Shown piece by piece: positions 1-7,509 of a stretch of 18,601 nucleotides of DNA. The DNA lies in NCBI GenBank assembly GCA_003132605.1, contig PKYJ01000088.1, positions 1 to 18,601 of the forward strand, written 5' to 3'. Origin of the DNA: Peptococcaceae bacterium. GTDB taxonomy: Bacteria; Bacillota; DSM-12270; Thermacetogeniales; Thermacetogeniaceae. The position numbers were made by a program, and so were the translations under genes. Every line of letters begins with the position of its first letter. The stretch's first letter is position 1. The notes under the pieces were generated by a model. The model was not told the origin of the DNA. It made no database searches and saw nothing but the letters and a program-made list of their open reading frames with translations.

Positions 1-76
1 GTAAGGCAGGTGTCCCCTTCCCTTATCCGGTGTGTCCTCATACCTTAAATACTCGGTGCGAGCCAGGTTTTCTATA

Positions 77-106
77 TTGTCACTGCGAGGAAATGTATGC
101 TAGAAT
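77..106 (+). promoter_or_regulatory. Sigma-A-like promoter upstream of aroF
   Basis: TTGTCA at 77-82 and TAGAAT at 101-106 are separated by 18 bases and sit in a locally AT-richer stretch. This would start a transcript near 113, giving a ~175-base leader for aroF-tyrA-aroA-cmk-plsC. This is a match by eye only. Confidence 0.4.
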
Positions 107-216
107 TATAGTTGCCGGAGTGGGTAAACGGTAGGTAAGTATGGTATTTCCGGCGGAAGAGGAATAACTTTATCAGGCAGGACAGCAGGACGGCAGTGAG
201 GGCGTTTGATCGGGGG

Positions 217-241
217 GTACTCCTGGCGTGAGTACTTTTTT
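217..241 (+). terminator. Intrinsic terminator or attenuator in the aroF leader
   Basis: GTACTC (217-222) pairs perfectly with GAGTAC (230-235) around a 7-base loop, followed at once by six T residues (236-241). G215 and G216 can extend the stem by wobble pairs. It ends 45 bases before the aroF start, downstream of the only promoter-like sequence I can see. It either ends transcription from an upstream gene or works as an attenuator of the aromatic operon. Confidence 0.7.
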
Positions 242-286
242 GCCTTCTGTATGCGCTGTTTCCGCCAGCAAAAGGAGGTAGCCGCA

Positions 287-1339
287 TTGGTTATTGTGAT
301 GGAGGCCTCGGCAACCGCAAAGGATATCGAGGCGGTGCACAGCAGGCTAGTCAATGAGGGTTTCTCGGTTCATCTCTCCCAGGGGGTGTCCAGGACCATC
401 ATCGGGGTGATCGGCGACCGGGCGAGGGCGCTCAACCTGTCTCTGGGCGCCATGCCCGGAGTGGAGAAAGTGGTCCCCATTCTCAACCCCTTCAAGCTGG
501 TAAGCCGCGATTTCCAGCCGGAAAACACCGAGGTCCGGGTTGGCCGGCACGTGATCGGGGGCAACGAGGTTCACATTATCGCAGGCCCCTGCGCCGTGGA
601 GAGCCGGGAGCAGATCCTGGAAATCGCCTTTGCAGTCAAGGAGGCTGGCGCCACACTGCTGCGCGGAGGCGCCTATAAGCCCCGGACGTCTCCCTACTCT
701 TTTCAGGGACTTGAGGAAAAGGGGCTGGAATTGCTGGCTGAGGCCCGGTCACAGACGGGTCTGCTGATCACGACCGAAGTCATGGACACCGGATTCGTGC
801 CTCTTGTCTCCCAGTACGCGGACATCCTCCAGATCGGGGCGCGGAACATGCAGAACTTTTTTCTGCTGAGGGAAGTGGCGAAAATAGATAAGCCGGTGCT
901 ACTTAAGCGGGGCCCCTCCGCCACCATCGAGGAATGGCTGATGGCCGCCGAGTATATCATGCTGGGCGGGAACCACCGGGTTATCATGTGCGAGCGGGGG
1001 ATCAGGACCTTCGAGACCTATACCAGAAACACGCTGGATCTGAGCGCAGTAGCGGTGATCAAAAAGCTCTCCCACTTGCCGGTGATTGTGGATCCCAGCC
1101 ATGGCACCGGCAAATGGTGGCTGGTCCCACCTATGGCCATGGCGGCTGTCGCCGCCGGCGCCGACGGCCTGATGGTGGAGGTGCATCCCTCTCCCAGTGA
1201 GGCCCTCTCTGATGGGCAGCAATCGCTGACGCCGGAAAACTTCCGTCTGCTGGTTGCCAGAGTCAGGGACCTGTCCAGGGCGATCGGGCGGCGCCTGGCC
1301 GATGCGTCCGGTAGTCCGGCGGCGCCCGGCGTGGAGTAA
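287..1339 (+). CDS. aroF: 3-deoxy-7-phosphoheptulonate (DAHP) synthase, type I-beta with ferredoxin-like N-domain
   Basis: Condenses phosphoenolpyruvate and erythrose-4-phosphate to DAHP, the first step of the shikimate pathway, in the cytoplasm. The 350-residue protein starts at TTG 287, 7 bases after a full AAAGGAGGT site; the in-frame ATG at 206 has no such site and would include the attenuator stem, and ATG 299 is too far from the site. Residues 1 to ~70 fit the ferredoxin-like regulatory domain known from Thermotoga/Bacillus-type enzymes, which in that family carries aromatic amino acid feedback. The barrel shows GPCAVES (100-106), KPRTSPYSFQG (131-141), QIGARNMQN, LKRGPSATIEEW and DPSHGTGKWW, all family hallmarks for substrate and metal binding. 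tyrA begins 4 bases downstream, so the genes are very likely co-transcribed. The symbol may be given as aroF or aroG in other annotations. Confidence 0.95.
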   Translation: MVIVMEASATAKDIEAVHSRLVNEGFSVHLSQGVSRTIIGVIGDRARALNLSLGAMPGVEKVVPILNPFKLVSRDFQPENTEVRVGRHVIGGNEVHIIAGPCAVESREQILEIAFAVKEAGATLLRGGAYKPRTSPYSFQGLEEKGLELLAEARSQTGLLITTEVMDTGFVPLVSQYADILQIGARNMQNFFLLREVAKIDKPVLLKRGPSATIEEWLMAAEYIMLGGNHRVIMCERGIRTFETYTRNTLDLSAVAVIKKLSHLPVIVDPSHGTGKWWLVPPMAMAAVAAGADGLMVEVHPSPSEALSDGQQSLTPENFRLLVARVRDLSRAIGRRLADASGSPAAPGVE

Positions 1340-1343
1340 ACGG

Positions 1344-2435
1344 ATGCAACAGACCAAGATCGCCATCATTGGCCTGGGTGTCATCGGAGGCTCCCTGGGC
1401 ATGAGCCTCAAGTCCCTGGGTAAATACCGCGTCGTAGGAATAGATCAGGATGAGCAGACGCTGCGAGTAGCCCTGGAGACCGGCGCCATTGACGAGGGCA
1501 CGACGGACTGCCACCTTGGCGTCGCCGGCGCAGGGATCGTCTTCCTGGCCGTCCCCGTCGCCAGCATCATGGAGATAGCCGCCCGGATCAGGGACTCGGT
1601 ACCATCCGATGCTGTCGTTACGGATGTGGGGAGCACCAAGGGACAGGTGGTGGAGACCCTCGAAGGCCTCTATCCCGCCCGGTTTGTGGGCGGGCACCCG
1701 ATGACCGGCGCTGAACGCGCCGGTATCAGAGGCGCCGATCAGTACCTGTTCGAAAACGCCATCTACGTGCTGACTCCTACGGAACGCACCAGTCCCCAGG
1801 CGCTCAGCGCAGTCGAGCGGTTGGTGCGGGAGATCGGCGCCAGCCCCATCTGCCTGACGCCCCGGGAGCATGACCTGATCGTGGCTGCGGTCAGCCACCA
1901 ACCCTACCTGCTGGCGGTGGCCCTGATGAACCTGGCCTCTTCGCTGGAGCCGGACCACCCCGCCGCCATGCTGCTGGCCGCCGGCGGCTTCAGAGACGTG
2001 ACCCGGGTGGCCTCGGGGGACCCCTCCATGTGGATGGACATCTTTGCCAGCAACCGGGAGTTTATTCTGCAGACAAGCAGGCAGTTGCGCGCCTTGCTGT
2101 CGGAGATGGAGAGTTTTCTCGAAGACGGCGACACTGCTTCCCTCGCTGATAAGCTGAGGCGGGCGCGGTCGGGGCGCGCGAGGATCCCCAGCGTCGTCAG
2201 GGGGTTTCTCCCTGCGGTGTATGAAGTATTGGTCACGGTGCCCGACCGTCCCGGGGCGATCGGCGGGATCACAGGCATTCTGGGCGACCACGGGATCAAC
2301 ATCGTGGACATCGAGATCCTGCGGGTCCGAGAGGGAGACGGCGGTACTCTCAGGTTGGCCTTCAGGACCGAAGAGGATGCGGAAGCAGGCCTGTTCGCCC
2401 TGCAAGGCCGGGGCATGATGGTTAAAAGACGCTGA
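1344..2435 (+). CDS. tyrA: Prephenate dehydrogenase with C-terminal ACT domain
   Basis: Oxidatively decarboxylates prephenate to 4-hydroxyphenylpyruvate with NAD(P)+, committing chorismate-derived carbon to tyrosine. The 363-residue protein starts at ATG 1344 with GGAG at 1333-1336, inside the end of aroF. Residues 6-16 carry the Rossmann GLGVIGG signature; VGGHPMTGAERAG around His118 matches the conserved histidine region of the prephenate dehydrogenase family, and AVSHQPYLLAVAL follows in the helical domain. Residues ~293-363 (beginning YEVLVTVPDRPGAIGG) form an ACT domain, usual in Bacillus-type TyrA and a likely site of tyrosine feedback. No chorismate mutase domain is fused. It sits between aroF and aroA, consistent with a tyrosine/aromatic operon. 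Confidence 0.95.
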   Translation: MQQTKIAIIGLGVIGGSLGMSLKSLGKYRVVGIDQDEQTLRVALETGAIDEGTTDCHLGVAGAGIVFLAVPVASIMEIAARIRDSVPSDAVVTDVGSTKGQVVETLEGLYPARFVGGHPMTGAERAGIRGADQYLFENAIYVLTPTERTSPQALSAVERLVREIGASPICLTPREHDLIVAAVSHQPYLLAVALMNLASSLEPDHPAAMLLAAGGFRDVTRVASGDPSMWMDIFASNREFILQTSRQLRALLSEMESFLEDGDTASLADKLRRARSGRARIPSVVRGFLPAVYEVLVTVPDRPGAIGGITGILGDHGINIVDIEILRVREGDGGTLRLAFRTEEDAEAGLFALQGRGMMVKRR

Positions 2436-2454
2436 GACCAAAAGGAGTGGTTTC

Positions 2455-3810
2455 ATGTCGAGCATTACTATCAGTCCGGGCGCCCGGTTGGAAGGGGAGT
2501 GCCATGTCCCCGGCGATAAGTCGATCTCGCACCGGGCTGCCCTGCTGGGAGCGATTGCCGAGGGTACAACCGAGATCGAAAACTTCCTGTTCGGAGCCGA
2601 CTGCCTGAGCACGTTGCGTTGCCTGAAGTCCCTGGGGGTTGCCATCGAACAGGATGGCGGCCGGGTGCGGATCACCGGAAAGGGGCTGGCCGGTCTTGAA
2701 GAGCCGGATGATGTGCTGGATGCCGGGAATTCCGGCACCACCATGCGGTTGCTGCTGGGGATCCTGGCCGGCCAGGAATTCTTGACAGTGATCACCGGCG
2801 ATAACTCGCTGAGAGGCCGCCCCATGGGACGTGTCATCAAGCCGCTGCTGCAGATGGGCGCCCGGATCTGGGGTCGGGAATCCGGGCTCAAGGCCCCGTT
2901 GGCGGTGATGGGCAGGGCGCAGTTGGAGCCGCTGGTCTACCGGCTTCCGGTTCCCAGTGCCCAGGTGAAATCGGCGCTGCTGCTGGCCGGCCTCTACGCC
3001 CGGGGAGAGACCACTGTCCAGCAGCCGGTGCCCTGCAGGGACCATACGGAACGCATGATGGCGGCTTTTGGGGCATCCCTCAGGGTTGACCCGGATTGCA
3101 CTGTTCACGTCAGCGGCGACAACCCCTTGCGAGGGCAGTGGGTCAAGGTACCAGGAGACATCTCCGCGGCCGCCTTCCTGGTGGTGGCCGCCACCCTGTT
3201 GCCCGGCAGCGACATTCTGATCAGGGACGTGGGGATCAACCCGACCCGGACCGGGGTGCTGGAAGTCCTGCAGCGGATGGGGGCGGACATCACCGTCTCC
3301 AGCGAGCGCAGTACAGGCGGGGAGCCGGTAGCCGATCTCAGGGTGCGTTCCGCCCGCCTGCGGGGGGTGGAGATAGGAGGAGCGCTCATCCCGCAACTGA
3401 TCGATGAGATTCCGATCATTGCCGTTGCGGCCACCGCGGCCGAGGGGGTCACGGTGATCACCGATGCCGCCGAGCTACGGGTGAAGGAGACCGACCGCAT
3501 CGAGGCGGTCGCCTGTGAACTGCGGAAACTGGGGGCCGACCTGGACACCCGGCCCGATGGCCTGTCGATCTGCGGCGGCAAGCCTCTCAAGGGAGCGGCA
3601 GTGAGTTCATGGAACGATCATCGCCTGGCCATGTCCCTGGCGGTAGCCGGGCTGGCCTCCGCAGCAGGTGATACGATGGTCGGGGACGCCGGCTGCATCG
3701 ATGTCTCCTTCCCAGGTTTTGCCGGTCTGCTGGCCAGTCTGGGCGCCCGGGTAGAGCTGGATGATGATTCCAGCTTCTCTGGTCAGCACCTGCAAATTGT
3801 GCTAGAATAA
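2455..3810 (+). CDS. aroA: 5-enolpyruvylshikimate-3-phosphate (EPSP) synthase
   Basis: Transfers enolpyruvyl from PEP to shikimate-3-phosphate, the sixth shikimate step. ATG 2455 follows AAAGGAG (2441-2447) at 7 bases; the product is 451 residues. Motifs in order: PGDKSISHR (19-27), DAGNSGTTMR (89-98), RPMGRVIKPL, KSALLLAGLYA, DEIP with Asp317/Glu318, KETDR (344-348) and NDHRLAMSLA around 388. These cover the shikimate-phosphate and PEP sites. The NSGT loop keeps the glycine that glyphosate-tolerant class II enzymes replace by alanine. The residue after Arg98 is Leu where E. coli has Pro101, as I recall for Bacillus-type enzymes, so glyphosate response cannot be read from this alone. It lies 19 bases after tyrA and 19 bases before cmk. 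Confidence 0.96.
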   Translation: MSSITISPGARLEGECHVPGDKSISHRAALLGAIAEGTTEIENFLFGADCLSTLRCLKSLGVAIEQDGGRVRITGKGLAGLEEPDDVLDAGNSGTTMRLLLGILAGQEFLTVITGDNSLRGRPMGRVIKPLLQMGARIWGRESGLKAPLAVMGRAQLEPLVYRLPVPSAQVKSALLLAGLYARGETTVQQPVPCRDHTERMMAAFGASLRVDPDCTVHVSGDNPLRGQWVKVPGDISAAAFLVVAATLLPGSDILIRDVGINPTRTGVLEVLQRMGADITVSSERSTGGEPVADLRVRSARLRGVEIGGALIPQLIDEIPIIAVAATAAEGVTVITDAAELRVKETDRIEAVACELRKLGADLDTRPDGLSICGGKPLKGAAVSSWNDHRLAMSLAVAGLASAAGDTMVGDAGCIDVSFPGFAGLLASLGARVELDDDSSFSGQHLQIVLE

Positions 3811-3829
3811 TGGCGGGAGGGATGGCTCG

Positions 3830-4513
3830 TTGTCCCGAGTGCCGAATGTTGCCATTGACGGCCCGGCTGGTTCAGGTAAGAGTACAGTCGCCAGGCTGGT
3901 TGCTCAGAAGCTGGATTTTTTGTATGTAGACACCGGCGCCATGTACCGCGCCGTTACTTACCTTGCCCTGAAAACGGCCGTTAACCTGGATGATCAGGAT
4001 GCTCTGGGGTCACTGGCTGAAGCTACGAAGTTCTCAAACGTACGTTTTTGCAGCAGCGGCGGCGACGTAGCGCTGTGGTGCGACGGCGCCAATGTCACTC
4101 CCTACCTGAGAAAATGGGATGTGACCAGGGAGGTGGCGCGTGTAGCCGCAGTGCCAATGGTGCGCCATTGTCTCGTCAGAAGCCAGCGGGTGTTTGCGCG
4201 CAGCGGCGGAGTGGTCATGGAGGGGCGGGATATCGGAACGGTTGTCCTTCCGGATGCGGAGTTCAAGTTCTTTTTGACCGCCGACCTGGACACCAGGATA
4301 GAGCGGAGAGCATTGGAGATGAGCGGCAACGGGTGGACTGTCGATCCGGAGGAACTGTGCCGCCAGTTTATTTACAGGGATGAGATGGATTTGAAGAGAA
4401 CTGTCGGCCCCTTGAAGGCGGCGCCCGATGCTGTAGTGATCGAGGGTACCGCTTTAACTGCGGATGAGATAGTGGATCGAATTGTAACTGTGTGTCAGGG
4501 GAGGGTCGCCTGA
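3830..4513 (+). CDS. cmk: Cytidylate kinase (CMP/dCMP kinase)
   Basis: Phosphorylates CMP and dCMP with ATP, feeding pyrimidine nucleotides to RNA, DNA and CDP-diacylglycerol synthesis. The 227-residue protein has the P-loop GPAGSGKST at 11-19, then DTGAMYRAVTYLAL, which is typical of the CMP-binding region, and GRDIGTVVLPDAEFKFFLTA, the most diagnostic segment of the family. The start is TTG 3830, 8 bases after GGGAGGG (3815-3821); the nearby ATG at 3822 is out of frame. The end overlaps the beginning of plsC. A cmk-plsC-ispH-rpsA order recurs in Clostridia as far as I recall, and cmk next to rpsA is also seen in other bacteria. Confidence 0.96.
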   Translation: MSRVPNVAIDGPAGSGKSTVARLVAQKLDFLYVDTGAMYRAVTYLALKTAVNLDDQDALGSLAEATKFSNVRFCSSGGDVALWCDGANVTPYLRKWDVTREVARVAAVPMVRHCLVRSQRVFARSGGVVMEGRDIGTVVLPDAEFKFFLTADLDTRIERRALEMSGNGWTVDPEELCRQFIYRDEMDLKRTVGPLKAAPDAVVIEGTALTADEIVDRIVTVCQGRVA

Positions 4514-5103
4514 TTTATTACTGGATTGGCCGTGCCTTTTGCCGTTTCCTGATCTTTTTTATCTGGCGCTGGAGGGTCGAGGGGCTGGAGAACTTCCCGT
4601 CCGAGGGGCCTGTAATCGTGGTTGCCAACCATGTCAGCTACTGGGATCCTGTTCTGATCGGCTCTGCTCTGCCCAGACAGGTATTTTTTATGGCCAAAAA
4701 GGAGATTTTTTCTATTCCGGTACTGGGTTTTTCGCTTAAAAGCTGGGGTGTCTTCCCGGTGGACCGCAGCCGTCCGGACCGCGGCACCATCAAGCGGGTG
4801 CTGGATCTGCTGAAACAGGGGCAGGTGGTCGCTGTCTTTCCTGAAGGAACCCGGAGCAAGACCGGGTCGCTGTTGCCTTTCAGCACCGGGGCGGCTTATT
4901 TTGCCACCAGAACCGGAGTGCCGGTTTGTCCCGCCGCTGTAATCACGGTCAGAGGTTCATCCTCCTGGGGCCTGTGGCGGAGATTGTCGCTCCACATCGG
5001 CTCATGCACCAGTTTTTCCGGCGACCGGAAACAGGACATGGGGTCAGTAACCAGCCAGATGATGCTGGAAATTCAAGAATTATTGAATGGCAGCGCCACT
5101 TAG
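4492..5103 (+). CDS. plsC: 1-acyl-sn-glycerol-3-phosphate acyltransferase
   Basis: Adds the second acyl chain to lysophosphatidic acid at the inner face of the membrane, giving phosphatidic acid. With the GTG 4492 start it is 203 residues. The catalytic HX4D motif is NHVSYWD (His47, Asp52), and FPEGTRSKTG is the conserved phosphate-binding block; the N-terminus is aromatic and hydrophobic (WIGRAFCRFLIFFIW), fitting membrane association. The start is uncertain: GTG 4492 has no visible Shine-Dalgarno sequence, whereas GGGGAGGG at 4498-4505 is well placed for CTG 4510, which overlaps the cmk stop as CTGA and would give 197 residues. Translation is probably coupled to cmk either way. PlsY and GpsA, its partners in phosphatidic acid synthesis, are encoded 6-8 kb downstream. 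Confidence 0.92.
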   Translation: MSGEGRLIYYWIGRAFCRFLIFFIWRWRVEGLENFPSEGPVIVVANHVSYWDPVLIGSALPRQVFFMAKKEIFSIPVLGFSLKSWGVFPVDRSRPDRGTIKRVLDLLKQGQVVAVFPEGTRSKTGSLLPFSTGAAYFATRTGVPVCPAAVITVRGSSSWGLWRRLSLHIGSCTSFSGDRKQDMGSVTSQMMLEIQELLNGSAT

Positions 5104-5111
5104 CAGGAATC

Positions 5112-5139
5112 TTGTTTTTTACGACGAAATTTCTATTAT
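5112..5139 (+). promoter_or_regulatory. Possible sigma-A promoter upstream of ispH-rpsA
   Basis: TTGTTT (5112-5117) and TATTAT (5134-5139) are 16 bases apart in an AT-rich patch within the 90-base gap between plsC and ispH. The -10 matches five of six consensus bases, the -35 only three. It could give the ispH-rpsA gene its own supply of transcript. Confidence 0.33.
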
Positions 5140-5193
5140 TGATGTTTTATAGGCGCACGCTCGCGAGGCGTCAGAGGGAGTTGATTTACCAGC

Positions 5194-7443
5194 TTGAGAA
5201 TCAGGCGCGCCAGGTCGGCAGGATTCTGTTTCGGTGTTCGGAGGGCGCTGGAGCATGCCGGGAGAGCCGTGGAAGCATATGGGCCTGTATGCTCCCTGGG
5301 CGAATTGATCCATAACCCTGATGTTGTGGCTGACTTGCGCCGAAAAGGCGTCGCTGTCATTGACGACCTCAGCGAGGCCCGGGGAAGACCGGTGTTGATC
5401 AGGTCGCACGGGGTGGCCCCAGAAGTTTTTAATTCTGCCCGGGAGCAGGGTATAGTGATCATCGACACTACGTGCCCCTTCGTGAGAAGGGTGCAGGAGC
5501 GGGCCGAAGAGCTGACGCAGCAAGGCTACCAGGTAGTGGTGATCGGATCGGCCGAGCACCCCGAAGTCAGGGGAATCCTGGGATGGACCGGATACAAGGC
5601 AGTTGTGGTTTACGACCGGGATGATATAGAACGCCTGCCATTCGTTGAAAAGCTTGGCGTCTTGTCCCAGACCACCCAGACCAGGGAACGGCTTTACCGG
5701 GTTGCCGGAGAACTGGTCGGCAAGGCCCGGGAGGTCAGAATCTACGATACGATCTGCAGGGCAAGCCTGGCCAGGCAGGAAGAAGCTACTGCCATTGCCT
5801 CGCAGGTGTCGATGATGGTGGTAATCGGCGGCAGGAACAGTGCCAACACCTGCGAGCTGGCTGAAATCTGCCGGCGTTGCGTTCCTACCGTTCATATAGA
5901 GAATGCTGCCGAATTGGATCCGTCCCTGTTAAAGGGTATGAATTCAGTTGGGGTAACCGCTGGGGCTTCCACCCCAGATTGGATAATTGAGGAGGTCATT
6001 GGAGGCATGTCTATGTTTGATGAAGATCTGGAAACACAACAAGTAAGTCCGCAGGAGGCGACACCGGAAGTCCTGCCGGACGAGGCACCGCAGAGCGAAG
6101 CGACTGTCCTGCTCGAAACCGAAACCTCGCCGGAGCAGGCCCCGGACGAGGCACCGCAGAGCGAAGCGACTGTCCTGCTCGAAACCGAAACCTCGCCGGA
6201 GCAGGCCCCGGACGAGGCACCGCCGGAGCCGGTGCAACTGGAACCGGGACAAGAGGAGATGATGAACCTCGATTTTGCCGGGACACCGCGCCAGATACAG
6301 CAGGGCGATGTCATCAACGGGACCGTTGTCCAGGTGCGAGATGACGAGGTCTTAATAGATATTGGCGGAAAGTCCGAGGGCGTAATCCCGCGCCAGGAAC
6401 TGGCTTTAAAGAGCGTCGATAATCTCCATGATATTGTCAAGGAGGGTGACGCGATCGACGTTTTCGTACTGCGGATCGACAACGACGAGGGGCACCTGAT
6501 TCTTTCCAAGAAAAGGGCGGACCGGGCGGGTGCCCTCCAGCAGGTGGAGCAGGCCCTGGACACCAAAGAGGAAATGGCGGGCGAAGTCCTGAAGGTGGTC
6601 AAAGGCGGGCTGCTCGTAGATGTTTTGGGCATGCGGGGCTTTGTGCCGGCATCGCTGGTGGAAAGAGGCTATGTGGGCGACCTGGACAAGTATGTTGGCA
6701 AGATGCTGCGCCTGCGGGTGATCGAGTTTGATAAAAACCGGGGCAAGGTCGTATTATCCCAGAAGGCGATTCTCCAGGAAGAATATATCCAGGCCCAAAA
6801 AGAACTGTGGGAGACGATCCAACCCGGTGAGATCAGAAAGGGTACGGTGCGGCATCTGACCAGCTTCGGCGCCTTTGTGGACCTGGGTGGTGTAGATGGT
6901 TTGCTGCACATTTCCGAGCTGTCCTGGGGCCGGGTCAAGCACCCCTCGGAGGCGGTTCAGGAAGGCGAAGAGGTCGAGGTCTACGTGATCTCCGTCGACC
7001 GGGACAGCAAACGGATCTCTCTCAGCCTCAAGCAAGCCCAGGCGAATCCCTGGAAGACTGTTGACGAGCGCTACCAGATCGGCCAGAACATAAAGGGTAC
7101 CATCGTCAGGATGGTTTCTTTCGGGGCATTTGTGGAGCTCGAACCCGGGGTCGAGGGGCTGGTGCACATCTCCAGGCTGGCCGACTTCCGGGTAGCCAAG
7201 CCGGAAGATGTGATCTCCGCCGGGCAAGAGGTTGATGTAAAGGTTCTGGATATCAACAAGCAGGACCAGAGGATCAGCCTGAGCATCAAGGATGCCATGA
7301 GGGGAGAGAGCAAGCCCAAGAGGCCGGAACGGGAGTCCAGGAACGATAGAGAGGCCGTTGCCGGAGATGATCAGGAACTGTCGCAGAACCTGGGTGCGAT
7401 GATCGGGGTACTGCAGGCACAATCCGAGCACCAGGACTCTTAG
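5194..7443 (+). CDS. ispH-rpsA: Fusion of 4-hydroxy-3-methylbut-2-enyl diphosphate reductase (IspH) with ribosomal protein S1
   Basis: One 749-residue frame joins two proteins. Residues 1 to ~271 are IspH (LytB), the [4Fe-4S] enzyme of the last MEP-pathway step that yields IPP and DMAPP. Its three cluster cysteines are Cys12 (GFCFGVRRA), Cys94 (TTCPF) and Cys188 (DTICRAS); HPEVRG, SQTTQT, GGRNSANT and GASTPDW provide the other active-site residues. Residues ~275-365 are an acidic Pro/Glu-rich linker with a tandem repeat. Four S1 RNA-binding domains begin near 370, 461, 548 and 633, followed by a charged tail, as in rpsA proteins of low-GC Gram-positives. TTG 5194 is the only start before the upstream in-frame stop at 5182; AGAGGGAG lies 13 bases upstream, rather far. 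Such fusions are annotated in other Clostridia. Internal start sites may yield free S1 (see the internal RBS entry). Confidence 0.95.
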   Translation: MRIRRARSAGFCFGVRRALEHAGRAVEAYGPVCSLGELIHNPDVVADLRRKGVAVIDDLSEARGRPVLIRSHGVAPEVFNSAREQGIVIIDTTCPFVRRVQERAEELTQQGYQVVVIGSAEHPEVRGILGWTGYKAVVVYDRDDIERLPFVEKLGVLSQTTQTRERLYRVAGELVGKAREVRIYDTICRASLARQEEATAIASQVSMMVVIGGRNSANTCELAEICRRCVPTVHIENAAELDPSLLKGMNSVGVTAGASTPDWIIEEVIGGMSMFDEDLETQQVSPQEATPEVLPDEAPQSEATVLLETETSPEQAPDEAPQSEATVLLETETSPEQAPDEAPPEPVQLEPGQEEMMNLDFAGTPRQIQQGDVINGTVVQVRDDEVLIDIGGKSEGVIPRQELALKSVDNLHDIVKEGDAIDVFVLRIDNDEGHLILSKKRADRAGALQQVEQALDTKEEMAGEVLKVVKGGLLVDVLGMRGFVPASLVERGYVGDLDKYVGKMLRLRVIEFDKNRGKVVLSQKAILQEEYIQAQKELWETIQPGEIRKGTVRHLTSFGAFVDLGGVDGLLHISELSWGRVKHPSEAVQEGEEVEVYVISVDRDSKRISLSLKQAQANPWKTVDERYQIGQNIKGTIVRMVSFGAFVELEPGVEGLVHISRLADFRVAKPEDVISAGQEVDVKVLDINKQDQRISLSIKDAMRGESKPKRPERESRNDREAVAGDDQELSQNLGAMIGVLQAQSEHQDS
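5988..6015 (+). promoter_or_regulatory. Internal ribosome binding sites and ATG codons at the ispH/rpsA junction
   Basis: TGAGGAGGT (5988-5996) lies 10 bases before ATG 6007, and GGAGG (6001-6005) lies 7 bases before ATG 6013. Both ATGs are in frame (Met272 and Met274 of the fusion), exactly where IspH homology ends. Initiation here would make a free S1 protein of 476-478 residues. The sequences are clear; use in the cell is inference. Confidence 0.5.
6076..6223 (+). repeat. Perfect 66-bp tandem repeat in the IspH-S1 linker
   Basis: Two identical 66-bp units (6076-6141 and 6142-6207) are followed by the first 16 bases of a third (6208-6223). The period is 22 codons, so the frame is kept, and each unit encodes an acidic segment beginning DEAPQSEATVLLETE. 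Identity at every third codon position suggests recent duplication. Confidence 0.95.
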
Positions 7444-7509
7444 CCGCAGGGGGAGTTTTTCATCCTCTCCGCGCTATCGCCGATCAACAAATTGAGGGAG
7501 GGGAAAGGC

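Larger units (their letters stand above)
1..286 (+). other. Untranslated region and leader upstream of aroF
   Basis: No convincing gene lies here. The first ~75 bases look like the tail of an intergenic region. A promoter-like pair at 77-106, an inverted repeat GCCGGA (114-119) / TCCGGC (149-154) and an intrinsic terminator (217-241) follow in order, then the aroF ribosome binding site AAAGGAGGT at 271-279. Short open frames such as 93-134 and 141-167 are not rich in Phe, Tyr or Trp, and no T-box consensus (GGGTGGNACCGCG) is present. Confidence 0.6.

Noticed and set aside
3..134. A partial upstream gene in the first 134 bases
   Set aside because: The open frame is short, Cys- and Pro-rich without a recognised domain, and crosses the promoter-like sequence; the window edge prevents a decision.
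107..241. A T-box riboswitch in the aroF leader
   Set aside because: The conserved T-box sequence is absent and the region is too short for the specifier stem set.
206..286. An extended N-terminus for AroF from ATG 206
   Set aside because: It would run through the terminator stem and the strong AAAGGAGGT site at 271-279, and the extra 27 residues have no family similarity.
1263..2891. A long - strand open frame (542 codons) opposite tyrA and aroA
   Set aside because: It lies antisense to two well-supported genes, and similar long antisense frames occur opposite most genes here; this is expected from G+C-rich codon use. The product has low-complexity Pro/Gly/His-rich sequence with no domain.
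7435..7460. A terminator after the S1 stop codon
   Set aside because: Only a five-base stem (ACTCT/GGAGT) with a loop of about 13 bases before a short T-run; too weak, and fmdB-mobA downstream seem to be in the same unit.
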